From assembly GCF_016907815.1 (NCBI RefSeq), contig NZ_JAFBCQ010000001.1, positions 310,001 through 374,000 on the forward strand: 64,000 nucleotides of DNA, written 5' to 3'. This document shows, in pieces, positions 8,270 to 18,703 of the stretch. How positions within the stretch are numbered: position 1 is the first letter of the stretch; every line of letters begins with the position of its first letter. The position numbers and the translations under genes were made by a program. Under the pieces are notes generated by a model that was given only the letters and a program-made list of their open reading frames with translations, was not told where the DNA came from and made no database searches. The stretch is from Microbacterium aurum (lineage in GTDB: Bacteria > Actinomycetota > Actinomycetes > Actinomycetales > Microbacteriaceae).

Positions 8270-9556
8270 TCAGTCGACGAGGTCGTGGCGCACGATGACG
8301 GCGTCGCGGGCCGGGCCCACGCCGATCACCGAGATGCGGGTGCCGCTCATGGCTTCGAGGGCCAGGACGTAGTCCTGCGCCTCGAGCGGCAGGTCTTCGA
8401 AGGTGCGGGCGCCCGAGATGTCCTGCTTCCACCCGGGGAAGTACTCCAGGATCGGCTTCGCGTGGTGGAAGTCGGTCTGGTTCACCGGCACCTCGTCGAA
8501 CCGCTCGCCGTCGACGTCGTACGCGACGCACACCGGGATCTCGTCGAGCCCGGTGAGGATGTCGAGCTTCGTCAGCACGAGGTCGGTGATGCCGTTCACG
8601 CGGGTGGCGTAGCGGGTGATGGGCGCGTCGTACCAGCCGACGCGGCGCGGGCGGCCGGTCGTCGTGCCGAACTCGAAGCCGCGCTTGCGCAGCCATTCGC
8701 CCTGCTCGTCGAACAGCTCGGTCGGGAACGGGCCCGACCCGACGCGCGTCGTGTACGCCTTGACGATGCCGACGATGCGGTCCAGGCGGTTGGGGCCGAC
8801 GCCCGAACCGGTCGATGCGCCACCGGCGGTCGCCGACGAGGACGTCACGAACGGGTAGGTGCCGTGGTCGACGTCGAGCATGGTCGCCTGGCCACCCTCG
8901 AAGACGACGACGTCACCGGCATCCAGCGCCTGATTCAGCAGCAGTCCGGTGTCGCACACCATGGGACGCAGGCGGTCGACGTACGACAGCAGGTCGTCGA
9001 CGATCTCGTCGACCGTGATCGCGCGGCGGTTGAACACCTTCACGAGCAGGTGGTTCTTCTGCTCGAGGGCGCCCTCGACCTTCTGGCGCAGGATGTTCTC
9101 GTCGAAGAGGTCCTGGATGCGGATGCCGACGCGGTTGATCTTGTCGGCGTAGGTGGGGCCGATGCCGCGGCCGGTCGTGCCGATCATGCGCTTGCCGAGG
9201 AAGCGCTCGGTGACCTTGTCGAGCGTCCGGTGGTACTGCGTGATGACGTGCGCGTTGGCACTGATCTTGAGGCGCGAGGTGTCGAGCCCCCGGGCGTTGA
9301 GGGCTTCGATCTCGGCGAAGAGCACCTCGAGGTCGACGACGACGCCGTTGCCGATGACGGCGTTGACGCCCGGGGAGAGGATGCCCGAGGGCAGCAGGTG
9401 CAGGGCGTACTTCTCGTCGCCGATGACGACGGTGTGCCCGGCGTTGTTGCCGCCGTTGAACTTGACGACCCAGTCGGTGCGGTCGCCGAGCAGGTCGGTG
9501 GCCTTGCCCTTGCCCTCGTCTCCCCACTGGACGCCGACGATGACGATTCCTGGCAT
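8270..9556 (-). CDS. purA: Adenylosuccinate synthetase
   Basis: Catalyses GTP-dependent condensation of IMP with aspartate to adenylosuccinate, the first committed step to AMP. Length (428 aa) is exactly typical. The N-terminal P-loop variant [11 protein letters not shown], the IMP-binding NGGNNAGHT, the [13 protein letters not shown] loop and the [12 protein letters not shown] segment with the aspartate-binding region are all present, and no catalytic residue appears missing. The ATG at 9556 starts [15 protein letters not shown]. The lactonase-like gene follows 7 nt after the stop. Confidence 0.98.
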   Translation of the reverse strand: MPGIVIVGVQWGDEGKGKATDLLGDRTDWVVKFNGGNNAGHTVVIGDEKYALHLLPSGILSPGVNAVIGNGVVVDLEVLFAEIEALNARGLDTSRLKISANAHVITQYHRTLDKVTERFLGKRMIGTTGRGIGPTYADKINRVGIRIQDLFDENILRQKVEGALEQKNHLLVKVFNRRAITVDEIVDDLLSYVDRLRPMVCDTGLLLNQALDAGDVVVFEGGQATMLDVDHGTYPFVTSSSATAGGASTGSGVGPNRLDRIVGIVKAYTTRVGSGPFPTELFDEQGEWLRKRGFEFGTTTGRPRRVGWYDAPITRYATRVNGITDLVLTKLDILTGLDEIPVCVAYDVDGERFDEVPVNQTDFHHAKPILEYFPGWKQDISGARTFEDLPLEAQDYVLALEAMSGTRISVIGVGPARDAVIVRHDLVD

Positions 9557-9676
9557 GAGCTACTCCCCCGTTTGCGCACGGTCATACCGCGGATGCCGGT
9601 ACACCCCATCCTATCGAGATGGGCACCGGGGCTGCCCAGGCCGTGACGGGGGCGGATGCCGCGGCATCCGCCCCCG

Positions 9677-10062
9677 TCACGTCAGGCCAGTCGGCGGCGT
9701 TCGTCCCCACGGTCGCCGGAGGCGTGTCATCACCGGTCGAAGACCAGTCACCACGATGGGCGTCGTCTGCGGCGTGAACACCACGTCTTCGATCGGGAAG
9801 CCCGCGAGCGCGGCAGGCAGGAGGTCGGTGAGCTGGGGGTCAAGGCAGTCGACCTCCGAGCACGTGACCTTCACCGAGTAGGTGAAGTGTCGCCCGGGAG
9901 GGGAAGCGGCTTGTCGACGCTCTTGTCGATCTGCAGGTAGTCACCCGCGGCGACGGCGGCTGGCGCGACACCGCCCACCACGCCTCCGACGGCGAGGAGC
10001 ACCGCCGTCAATCCCGCCACCACTCGGCTTCTCGCCGATGTCACGTAGCCACCTCTGCGCAT
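9677..10062 (-). pseudogene. Remnant of a secreted DUF11-like surface protein
   Basis: Reading right to left from ATG 10062, the product begins MRRGGYVTSARSRVVAG with a clear signal peptide (VLLAVGGVVGGVAPAAVAA), then DYLQIDKSVDKPLPLPGD. At about 9892 the frame is lost: shifting by one base restores FTYSVKVTCSEVDCLDPQL, a continuous adhesin-like beta-domain pattern (a GAC-ACC-TTC triplet run appears to have lost one base). The second part runs to a stop at 9677 and lacks the long repeat body of full-length relatives, so the gene is both frameshifted and truncated. A GGTGGGGG ribosome site precedes the ATG. Confidence 0.6.
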
Positions 10063-10254
10063 GGCGCCCCCACCATCGCGTTTCCAGCCCGAGGCGCACG
10101 CCCCCGGGCACAACTCCCACTCAGGTTAGAGGGGACTCTCCGCCCGTTCACCCCGGCGAAGCGGCCCGCGCGCATCCGTGCGCCGTCGTCCGGCGCCGAT
10201 CCGCGAGACCCGCGCGGCATCGGCGCACCCGACACCGTCACCCGACCAGGGTGA

Positions 10255-11766
<1,512 letters not shown>

Positions 11767-11818
11767 CCCGTCCCCGGTCGTCGAGCGAGCGCACCGAGAC
11801 GGAACGGCTCGGTGAAAA

Positions 11819-11848
11819 CTTGCACAAGCGTGTGCAGGTTTATACACT
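11819..11848 (+). promoter_or_regulatory. Promoter with palindromic operator for the TetR gene
   Basis: TTGCAC (11820-11825) and TACACT (11843-11848) are separated by 17 nt. A perfect palindrome TGCACA-AGCG-TGTGCA (11821-11836) covers the -35 and half the spacer. The expected transcription start coincides with the GTG start codon at 11855, so the mRNA is probably leaderless. Placement argues for autorepression by the TetR protein. Confidence 0.6.
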
Positions 11849-11854
11849 GAACGA

Positions 11855-12520
11855 GTGACGTCCACCGTTCCCACCCGCCGTCCCCGGAAGGATGCCGCCG
11901 CCAACCGCGCCGGCATCCTCCGCGCCGCCGCGACCACCCTCGCGACCGACCCCAGCGCGTCGATCGACCAGATCGCCCGCGCCGCGGGCCTGTCGCGTCG
12001 AGCCCTGTACGGCCACTTCGACGACCGTCAGTCCCTGCTGGCCGAACTCATCTCCTCGGGCGCGCAGCGCTTCAATGCGATCGCCTCCGCCCTCGACGAG
12101 CCCTCGCCGCCGCTCGCCCTCGCGCGCCTCACCGCGGCACTGTGGGCCGAGGCCGCGCACGTCCAGGTCGCCGCGGCCCTCGCCCTGGACGAGGCGCACG
12201 TCGAGCAGACCGGCGCCGCCCTCGCGCCGCTGCGCCGCACGGTCGCGGCGATCGTGCGCGCCGGGCAGGAGGACGCGTCGCTGCGCACCGACATCGCCGC
12301 CCCCACGCTCGGACGCCTCATCGAAGAGGCCGCGCGCCTCGCGATCACCCGCTTCGACGCCTCCTCGCCCGCCGCGGCCTCGCTCGCGGTACGCACCGTG
12401 CTGAGCGTCGCGGGCCTGTCGTGGCGCGAGAGCGAGGCGCTGCTCGCGGCGCACCCCGCCCTCCTCGACACCGCGGAGAACACGGCGAGCCCGTCCGCCA
12501 CGGAGAGCGAGGCCGAGTGA
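11855..12520 (+). CDS. TetR-family transcriptional regulator
   Basis: Repressor of 221 aa. The N-terminal HTH is clear: ANRAGILRAAATTLATDPSA, then the recognition part IDQIARAAGLSRRALYGHFD with the usual Tyr-x-His-Phe. The C-terminal helical ligand-binding domain is Ala/Leu-rich and gives no ligand clue. The GTG start at 11855 sits directly under a promoter whose spacer contains a palindromic operator. The TGA stop overlaps the ATG of a truncated ABC ATPase remnant, so this gene probably once regulated an adjacent ABC exporter. Confidence 0.9.
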   Translation: MTSTVPTRRPRKDAAANRAGILRAAATTLATDPSASIDQIARAAGLSRRALYGHFDDRQSLLAELISSGAQRFNAIASALDEPSPPLALARLTAALWAEAAHVQVAAALALDEAHVEQTGAALAPLRRTVAAIVRAGQEDASLRTDIAAPTLGRLIEEAARLAITRFDASSPAAASLAVRTVLSVAGLSWRESEALLAAHPALLDTAENTASPSATESEAE

Positions 12521-12675
12521 TGCGCGTGGACCTCACCGGCGTCGCCGAGGGCCGCCGCGACGAAGCCCTGCCGGCGACCGCCCTCACCTACCGTTCCGGG
12601 CGTGCCACGCTCGGCGTCACGCGCATGACGCACCGGCGCACCCTGCGCGATCTGCAGCCGAGCCTCATCGGCTGA
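12520..12675 (+). pseudogene. Truncated ABC transporter ATPase N-terminus
   Basis: A 51-codon ORF whose ATG overlaps the TetR stop (TGATG). The product starts MRVDLTGVAEGRRDEALPAT and continues LTYRSGRATLGV, resembling the first two strands of an ABC ATPase up to just before Walker A; no P-loop follows and the frame stops after LQPSLIG. I infer a 3'-deleted exporter ATPase left behind next to its regulator. It could instead be a small unrelated peptide. Confidence 0.45.
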
Positions 12676-12681
12676 GCGCGA

Positions 12682-12747
12682 CGGCTACGCCGGCGGGAAG
12701 CGTCGGCTACGCCGGCGGAGAGCGTCGGCTATGCCGGCGGAGCGAAG
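12682..12747. repeat. Three tandem 22-bp repeats at the 3' end of the immunity-like gene
   Basis: Three head-to-tail copies of a 22-bp unit beginning CGGCTACGCCGGCGG (12682-12703, 12704-12725, 12726-12747; the third has T for C in CTATGC and a diverged end). The third copy contains the stop codon and last codons of the minus-strand gene that ends at 12729, so the array appears to be replicated gene-end sequence. Confidence 0.7.
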
Positions 12748-13106
12748 ACCTTCGCGGCGGCGGCGATCTCGTCGTCCGTCGGGGTGCGCGCCTCGTAGCC
12801 CTGCCCCCGGACGTGGGCGAGGAACTCCGGGTCGGGGGCGACGCCGTAGGTCTGCACGTAATAGGTGACCGGCCCCGTCCAGACGTACTCGCCGTCGGTG
12901 CGGATCGTCAGCGGCACCACCCGGGCGTCGTCGGCCAGGACGTCCACGCCACGCGCCGTGGTGTGCATGACAACGGCCCCGTTCTCAAGGTACGCGCCGA
13001 CCTTGGCGGCTTCCTCGGGGCTCAACCGCTCCTCGTTCAGCGGCGGACGCTCACCCTCTGCGGTGGCGACCCACCCGGACTGGAAGACGGATGCCTGCTT
13101 GACCAT
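12729..13106 (-). CDS. Putative immunity partner of the upstream effector-like protein
   Basis: Small soluble protein (125 aa) of unknown family, start ATG 13106 (AAGGAG about 11 nt upstream); an overlapping GTG at 13118 shares GTGA with the preceding stop and would add four residues. The sequence MVKQASVFQSGWVATAEG, the segment KVGAYLENGAVVMHTTARGV and VPLTIRTDGEYVWTGPVTYY suggest a mixed alpha/beta fold without a membrane segment. Its tight coupling behind a candidate secreted protease-like gene is the arrangement of toxin/immunity pairs, which is the sole basis for the role given. Confidence 0.5.
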   Translation of the reverse strand: MVKQASVFQSGWVATAEGERPPLNEERLSPEEAAKVGAYLENGAVVMHTTARGVDVLADDARVVPLTIRTDGEYVWTGPVTYYVQTYGVAPDPEFLAHVRGQGYEARTPTDDEIAAAAKVFAPPA

Positions 13107-13114
13107 GCGATTGC

Positions 13115-13726
13115 TCACTCCTTCGGCGAGAAGGTGACCCAGGTGCCGTTCGGCGGAATGACCGGAGCACCTGTCACCGGGTCGATGTCGGTGACGAACG
13201 GCGCGCCGCCCTTCTGCGACCATACCGGCTTCGTCGGCGCGGTCACATCGACCTTCAGGATGGTCGACAGCTGCTGCGCGAAGCCGTCGGGCCGCGCGCC
13301 GGTGTCGCACGAGAACAGGCGGATGGGGGTCTCGCCGTCCCAGTCGGTGCGCTTCTTGATCATGTCGGCGAAGTCCGCGGCGTCCAGCATCGATCCGGTC
13401 GGGCCCTGCACCTGCGTCGGCGAGCCGTGCAGGTCGAGCGTGTACTCGCCCGGGTAGTTCGGCACATCGCCCGACGCCACACGATCCTTCTCGGGCAGGA
13501 AGTGCCAGCCCGCGTCGGTCTTCTCACCACGGCGGAGCTTGAGGTTCTTGAGCCAGCCGCGCGAGACCGCGTCGTCGTAGGTGTCCTGGTCGCGCACGGC
13601 CTTCACGACGTCGTCGAGGTGATCGTCGAGGTTGTCCGCGACCTGGTGGAGCCTGCGCTGCGCGTGCCCCATGCCGTGCACCACCGCTTCGCGCAGCTCC
13701 CGGAACACCGGTTTGATCGCCGACAT
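13115..13726 (-). CDS. Putative effector with clan-CD-like His-Gly and Ser-Cys motifs
   Basis: Protein of 203 aa, start ATG 13726 with GGAAGGGGG just upstream. Residues 1-65 are helical (RELREAVVHGMGHAQRRLHQ, then DNLDDHLDDVVKAVRD). The C-terminal half has alternating strands with two striking motifs: TLDLHGSP (His100-Gly101) and IRLFSCDTG (Cys140), followed by FAQQL and VTAPTKPVW. A hydrophobic strand ending His-Gly and a second ending Ser-Cys is the signature of caspase-clan (CD) cysteine peptidases, including self-cleaving toxin domains. No signal peptide. The overlapping downstream gene may neutralise it. Fold and activity are inference. Confidence 0.5.
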   Translation of the reverse strand: MSAIKPVFRELREAVVHGMGHAQRRLHQVADNLDDHLDDVVKAVRDQDTYDDAVSRGWLKNLKLRRGEKTDAGWHFLPEKDRVASGDVPNYPGEYTLDLHGSPTQVQGPTGSMLDAADFADMIKKRTDWDGETPIRLFSCDTGARPDGFAQQLSTILKVDVTAPTKPVWSQKGGAPFVTDIDPVTGAPVIPPNGTWVTFSPKE

Positions 13727-13950
13727 CCGACCCCCTTCCCCGCCGCGCCCGATGCGCTCTCCCGACACGATAGCGCCGGTGCGGGCCGTGGTCCCATGGG
13801 GAGAACTGCCCATCGGTGCACGCGCGCCGTCGGTCCGCCGGGTTAGCATGCGATGACGGATCCGCCGACTGGGGGCGTGGATCCGTCCGCGGCACCCGAG
13901 CCGTGCGTGCCGCACCGAAGCCGCCGCCCCCGGAAGGCACTCTGACGACG

Positions 13951-16596
13951 ATGTCCGATCTCCCCGCACTCACCGGTTCCCACGCCACGCATGCCGAGCC
14001 GGATGCCGGTGCACCGGCATCCGACGCCCCACCCCGTCCCGCGCGTCGCTCGCTGGGACGGCGCATCGGGATCATCGCGTTCTCGGTCGTGGCGGGACTC
14101 ACCGTCATCGCCCTGATCGCCGCGGGCGTCGTGGTGTGGACGATCCAGCGCTCGTTCCCCCAGCTGGACGGCACCGTCGCGGTCGCGGGGCTCGACGCCG
14201 AGGTCACCGTCCACCGCGACGCGCTCGGCATCCCGACCATCGTCGCCGGTGACAGCCACGACCTCTTCCACGCACAGGGGTACGTGCATGCGCAGGATCG
14301 CTTCTGGGAGATGGACTTCCGCCGCCACGTGACGAGCGGCCGCCTGTCGGAGCTGTTCGGGGCGTCGCAGCTGCCGACCGACACGTTCCTGCGCACGCTC
14401 GGGTGGCACCACGTCGCCGAAGAGGAGGTGGCGGCGCTCGACGACACCACCCGCGGCTACTACGAGGCCTACGCCGACGGTGTCAACGCCTACCTCGCCG
14501 ACCACGACGGCGCCGACGTCTCGCTGGAATATGCCATCCTCGGCATGCAGAACTCGTCGTACGAGATCGAGCCGTGGACGCCCGCCGACTCGGTCGCCTG
14601 GCTGAAGGCGATGGCGTGGGATCTCCGCGGCAACGTCGAGGAGGAGACGGAGCGCGCGATCCTCGCCCAGACCCTCTCGCCCGAGCAGATCGCCGAGCTC
14701 TACCCCGGGTACCCGTACGACACCAACCCCGTGATCGTGCCCGAGATCACCACCGACGCTCCCGCGCCGGCGCCGGGCGATGACCCGGCCGCGGTGCCCA
14801 CGGCATCCGTCGCCTGGAAAGAGGTGGGCTCGGTCGTCGAAGCGGCCTCGGCCCTTCTGGGAGGAGTCGGCGAGGGGATCGGCTCGAACTCCTGGGTCGT
14901 CTCGGGCGCGCTCACCGAGAGCGGTCTGCCGCTGCTGAGCAACGACCCGCACCTGGGGGCGTCGCTGCCGAGCGTGTGGCATCAGGTCGGGCTGCGCTGC
15001 CGGACGGTGAGTGAGGACTGCCCGTTCGACGTCGCCGGATTCGGGTTCTCGGGCGTGCCGGGCGTGGTGATCGGGCACAACGCGCAGATCGCGTGGGGGT
15101 TCACGAACCTCACCGCCGACGTCACCGACCTCTACCTCGAGAAGATCGACGGCGACGCGTACTGGCGCGACGGCGCGCTCGTGCCGCTCGAGACCCGCAC
15201 CGAGACGTTCCGGGTCGCCGGGGGCGAGGACGTCACCCTCGAGGTGCGCTCCACCGTGCACGGCCCGATCGTGTCGGGGCTCACCGACGGATTCACCGCG
15301 GTCGCGTCCGATCCGTACACCGGGTCGACGGATGCCGCGTCGCCCGCCCCGACGGGGCCGGCCGGCGAGTACGCCGTCGCGCTGCGCTGGACGGCGCTCG
15401 ATCCCGGCACGACGGCGAGCGCGATCTTCGCGCTGAACAGGGCACAGGACTTCGCGCAGTTCCGCCACGCCGCGACGCTGTTCGACGTGCCGGCGCAGAA
15501 CCTCGTCTACGCCGACCGCGACGGCAACATCGGCTACCAGGCGCCGGGGCGCCTCCCCCTCCGCGGCGCCGGCGACGGGACCATGCCGCAACCCGGGTGG
15601 GATTCGGCGTACGACTGGACCGGGTTCATCCCGTTCGACGACCTGCCGGTGTCGTACAACCCGGCATCCGGGTACATCGTCACCGCGAACAACCCGCTGG
15701 TGGGGCAGGACTACCCGTACTTCCTCGGCTCCGACTTCGACTACGGCTGGCGCGCGGCGCGCATCACCGATCTCCTCGAGCGGGCGATCGCGGGCGGCAA
15801 GCTCACCGCCGACGACATGAGCGCGGTCCAGACCGACCAGGAGTTCTGGATCGGCAAGCGCCTCGTCGCCGCGTATGCCGACATCACGCTCGAGGATGCC
15901 GACGCCCAGCGCGCCCTGGACCTGCTCGACAGCTGGGACGCGCAGAACACGCCCGACTCTCCGGCCGCCGCGTTCGCCAACGTGCTCTGGGACGAACTCG
16001 CGCAGGACCTGTTCGCCCGCCGGGACGACCCGGCGCCGCTGTCGGATCAGGCGCGGCTGTTCCTCGTCGTCGACACGCTGCTCGACGAACCGGGGTCGCC
16101 CTGGTGGACCAACGACCGCCTCGACGTGTCGGGGCAGTCCGAGATGCTCCAGCGCGCCGCGACCGACGCCTACGCGCGGCTCGTCGCGCTGCAGGGCGAC
16201 AACCCCGACGCGTGGAACTGGGGCGACCTGCACGCCATCACGCTGACCAGCGACACGTTCGGATCGAGCGGCATCGCCCCGATCGAGTGGCTGTTCAACC
16301 GCGGCCCGTTCCCGGTCGGCGGCGGATCCGCCGTCGTCGACGCGACGGGCTGGTACCTCGGCGACGGATCCTTCGCGACCCACACGGTGCCCTCGATGCG
16401 GATGACGGTCGACCTCTCCGACATCGACGCCTCGCGCTGGAACCATCTGACCGGCACGAGCGGCCACGCCTTCCACCCCAACTACGACGACCAGTTCGCC
16501 GATTGGCAGCAGCAGCGCCAGACGCCGTGGCTGTTCACGCGGGAGAAGGTGGCGGATGCCGCGACGAACACGCTCGTGCTGACCCCGGCATCCTGA
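13951..16596 (+). CDS. Penicillin-acylase-family amidohydrolase, membrane-anchored
   Basis: N-terminal-nucleophile hydrolase of 881 aa. Residues ~1-35 are a cytoplasmic low-complexity region, ~37-62 a transmembrane anchor (IGIIAFSVVAGLTVIALIAA), so the enzyme faces outside. An alpha-chain region (VHRDALGIPTIVAGDSHDLF, GYVHAQDRFWEMDFRRHVTS) precedes a linker and the beta-chain start Ser312-Asn-Ser-Trp (in GIGSNSWVVSGA), where Ser312 should be the autocatalytically exposed nucleophile. Conserved LLSNDPHLGASLPSVWHQVG and the C-terminal GTSGHAFHPNYDDQ are intact. Family members cleave penicillins, acyl-homoserine lactones or other amides; which applies here is unknown. Confidence 0.93.
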   Translation: MSDLPALTGSHATHAEPDAGAPASDAPPRPARRSLGRRIGIIAFSVVAGLTVIALIAAGVVVWTIQRSFPQLDGTVAVAGLDAEVTVHRDALGIPTIVAGDSHDLFHAQGYVHAQDRFWEMDFRRHVTSGRLSELFGASQLPTDTFLRTLGWHHVAEEEVAALDDTTRGYYEAYADGVNAYLADHDGADVSLEYAILGMQNSSYEIEPWTPADSVAWLKAMAWDLRGNVEEETERAILAQTLSPEQIAELYPGYPYDTNPVIVPEITTDAPAPAPGDDPAAVPTASVAWKEVGSVVEAASALLGGVGEGIGSNSWVVSGALTESGLPLLSNDPHLGASLPSVWHQVGLRCRTVSEDCPFDVAGFGFSGVPGVVIGHNAQIAWGFTNLTADVTDLYLEKIDGDAYWRDGALVPLETRTETFRVAGGEDVTLEVRSTVHGPIVSGLTDGFTAVASDPYTGSTDAASPAPTGPAGEYAVALRWTALDPGTTASAIFALNRAQDFAQFRHAATLFDVPAQNLVYADRDGNIGYQAPGRLPLRGAGDGTMPQPGWDSAYDWTGFIPFDDLPVSYNPASGYIVTANNPLVGQDYPYFLGSDFDYGWRAARITDLLERAIAGGKLTADDMSAVQTDQEFWIGKRLVAAYADITLEDADAQRALDLLDSWDAQNTPDSPAAAFANVLWDELAQDLFARRDDPAPLSDQARLFLVVDTLLDEPGSPWWTNDRLDVSGQSEMLQRAATDAYARLVALQGDNPDAWNWGDLHAITLTSDTFGSSGIAPIEWLFNRGPFPVGGGSAVVDATGWYLGDGSFATHTVPSMRMTVDLSDIDASRWNHLTGTSGHAFHPNYDDQFADWQQQRQTPWLFTREKVADAATNTLVLTPAS

Positions 16597-16705
16597 GTCG
16601 CGCGCCGTCATCCTCGGCGGCACGAGTCGCCGGGCCGGCGAGCGCAACCCCCCTGTCCTCATCGGCACCCTCGCCTAGCATCGGGAGGGACGGCGAAGGA
16701 GACCC

Positions 16706-17263
16706 ATGGCCACCACGAGCGTCCGACTGTTCGACTGCACTCCCGACGATGTGTTCGCCGTGCTCGGCGACGGGTGGGTGTATCCGGTGTGGGTCGTGGG
16801 CGCGTCGCGCATGCGCGACGTCGACCCGGAGTGGCCCGCGGAAGGCGCGCGCATCCACCATTCGCTGGGGGCGTGGCCGATCCTCATCGACGACGAGACC
16901 GAGATGGTGGAGTGGTCGCCGCCGCGCCGCATCCGTCTGCGCGCGAAGGCCGGTCCGCTCGGCCGGGCGGTCGTCGTGATCGAGGTGAAGCCGCGCGGTG
17001 AGGGCTGCGTCGTGCGCATCGGCGAGGAGCCCGTCGGCGGCCCGGCGGGTCTGCTGCCCCGATTCGTCTGGGCGCCGCTGCTGCACCTGCGCAACGAGGA
17101 GACCATGCGCCGGCTCGCCTTCCTCAGCGAGGGGCGACGGCGCGAGCGCGAAGCGGGCGAGAAGACGGCGCGGCCGGCCGTCCCCCAGCCGGACGAGGGC
17201 ACTGCCGCCCCGGATGCCGCCGCCGACGCGGCCGCGGCGACCGACGCCGCAGGAGGGGCATGA
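16706..17263 (+). CDS. SRPBCC (START-like) family protein
   Basis: Cytoplasmic 185-aa protein with the polyketide-cyclase/dehydrase-like helix-grip fold: strand FDCTPDDVFAVLGDGWVYPVW, turn SRMRDVDPEWPAEGARIHHS, then paired strands (TEMVEWSPPRRIRLRAKAG, AVVVIEVKPRGEGCVVRIGEE) and a closing helix with RNEETMRRLAFLSEG. The last ~35 residues are Ala/Asp-rich. The stop overlaps the start of the following oxidoreductase by 4 nt, so the two are co-translated. Such proteins bind hydrophobic ligands; the partner suggests a lipid or isoprenoid substrate, but that is a guess. Confidence 0.85.
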   Translation: MATTSVRLFDCTPDDVFAVLGDGWVYPVWVVGASRMRDVDPEWPAEGARIHHSLGAWPILIDDETEMVEWSPPRRIRLRAKAGPLGRAVVVIEVKPRGEGCVVRIGEEPVGGPAGLLPRFVWAPLLHLRNEETMRRLAFLSEGRRREREAGEKTARPAVPQPDEGTAAPDAAADAAAATDAAGGA

Positions 17264-18699
17264 CCGACGTCGAGATCGTCGGGTCGGGGCCGAACGGGCT
17301 CGCGGCCGCGGTGACGCTTGCCCGTGCGGGTCTGTCGGTGCGCGTGTACGAGCGGCTGTCGCAGCTCGGCGGCGGCGCCAGCACACGGGAGGAGGCCGCC
17401 CCCGGCTTCCGGTTCGACACGTGCTCGGCGGTGCACCCGCTCGCGCTGGCGTCGCCGTTCTTCCGCGCATTCGGACTTGCGCGCCGCGTCGAGTTCGTGA
17501 CGCCGGAGGTCTCCTTCGCGCACCCGCTGCCCGGCGGCGCCTCCGGCATCGCCTACCGCGACCTCGCGCGCACCGCCGACGAGCTCGGCCGCGACGGCGC
17601 CGCCTACCGACGCCTGCTCGGCCCGCTGTCGGCGCATGCTCGAGAGGTCGCCCGCTTCACCGGGTCGACGCTGCTGCGGGTGCCGCCGCATCCGATCGTC
17701 GCCGCCCGCTTCGGCCTCCGCGTCCTGTGGCAGGGGTCGCCGCTGTGGGGGGCCGGGTTCACCGGCGCGACGGCGCCCGCGATGATCACCGGCGTCGCCG
17801 CGCACGCGATCGTGCCGCAGCCCAGTCCCGTCGCCGCCGCCGCCGGCCTCGCCCTGCAGGCGCACGCCCACGCGGCCGGGTGGCCCATCCCGCTGGGCGG
17901 CTCGCAGGCCATCTCCGACGCCCTCGCCGATGACCTGCGCGCCCACGGCGGCGAGATCGTCACCGACCACGAGGTCGCCTCCCTCGACGAGCTGACCGCC
18001 CGCGCGGTCGTGCTGGACGTGACGCCCCGCGCGCTCGTCCGTCTCGCCGGGGGGCGGATGCCGGCGCGCTATCGCCGGGCGCTGGAGCGGTTCCGCTACG
18101 GCAGCGGCGCCGCGACCGTCCACTTCGCGCTGTCCGCGCCCGTCCCGTGGGCCGACGAGCGGATCGCCCGCGCCGGCACGGTCCACATCGGCGGCACCCG
18201 GGAGGAGATCGCCGCCGGCGAGAACGCCGTGCTGGCCGGGCGACACGCGGCATCCGCCTACGTGCTCGTCTCGCAGCCGTCGGTGTTCGATCCGTCGCGG
18301 GCGCCCGATGGCTCTCACGCCCTGTGGACCTACACGCACGTGCCCACCGGCTCCACCGTCGACCAGACCGAGGCGATCACGCGGGCGATCGAGCGGGTGG
18401 CGCCGGGCTTCCGCGACGTCGTCATCGCCTCGCACAGCGCGACCGCCGCTGACCTCGCCGCCCACAACCCCAACTACGTCGGCGGCGACATCGGGGCGGG
18501 TGCCGCGACCATCGGACAGCTGCTCGCGCGGCCGGTGCTGAGCACCGACCCGTGGCGCACCCCGATGCGCGGCGTCTACCTGTGCGGGGCGTCGACGGTG
18601 CCCGGCCCGGGCGTGCACGGCCAGTCCGGATGGTTCGCCGCGCGCAGCGCCCTGCAGCACGAGTTCGGCATCCGCCACACGCCCTCGCTCGCGCCCTGA
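17260..18699 (+). CDS. FAD-dependent oxidoreductase, phytoene-desaturase-like
   Basis: Flavoprotein of 479 aa. The dinucleotide-binding motif is at the extreme N terminus (DVEIVGSGPNGLAAAVTLAR, GxGxxG with following acidic/Arg end ERLSQLGGGAST). The C-terminal FAD motif RGVYLCGASTVPGPGVHGQS is the family's GASTxPGxGVxG signature, found in carotenoid desaturase/isomerase-like enzymes (CrtI/CrtO relatives). Overlaps the SRPBCC gene by 4 nt. The next gene is convergent with only 4 bp between the stop codons. No other carotenoid gene is nearby, so the substrate is not assigned. Confidence 0.9.
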   Translation: MTDVEIVGSGPNGLAAAVTLARAGLSVRVYERLSQLGGGASTREEAAPGFRFDTCSAVHPLALASPFFRAFGLARRVEFVTPEVSFAHPLPGGASGIAYRDLARTADELGRDGAAYRRLLGPLSAHAREVARFTGSTLLRVPPHPIVAARFGLRVLWQGSPLWGAGFTGATAPAMITGVAAHAIVPQPSPVAAAAGLALQAHAHAAGWPIPLGGSQAISDALADDLRAHGGEIVTDHEVASLDELTARAVVLDVTPRALVRLAGGRMPARYRRALERFRYGSGAATVHFALSAPVPWADERIARAGTVHIGGTREEIAAGENAVLAGRHAASAYVLVSQPSVFDPSRAPDGSHALWTYTHVPTGSTVDQTEAITRAIERVAPGFRDVVIASHSATAADLAAHNPNYVGGDIGAGAATIGQLLARPVLSTDPWRTPMRGVYLCGASTVPGPGVHGQSGWFAARSALQHEFGIRHTPSLAP

Positions 18700-18703
18700 C
18701 GGG

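Noticed and set aside
13843..16668. Long minus-strand open frame
   Set aside because: Antisense shadow of the penicillin-acylase gene; its composition is that of a reversed high-GC frame and it has no ribosome site.
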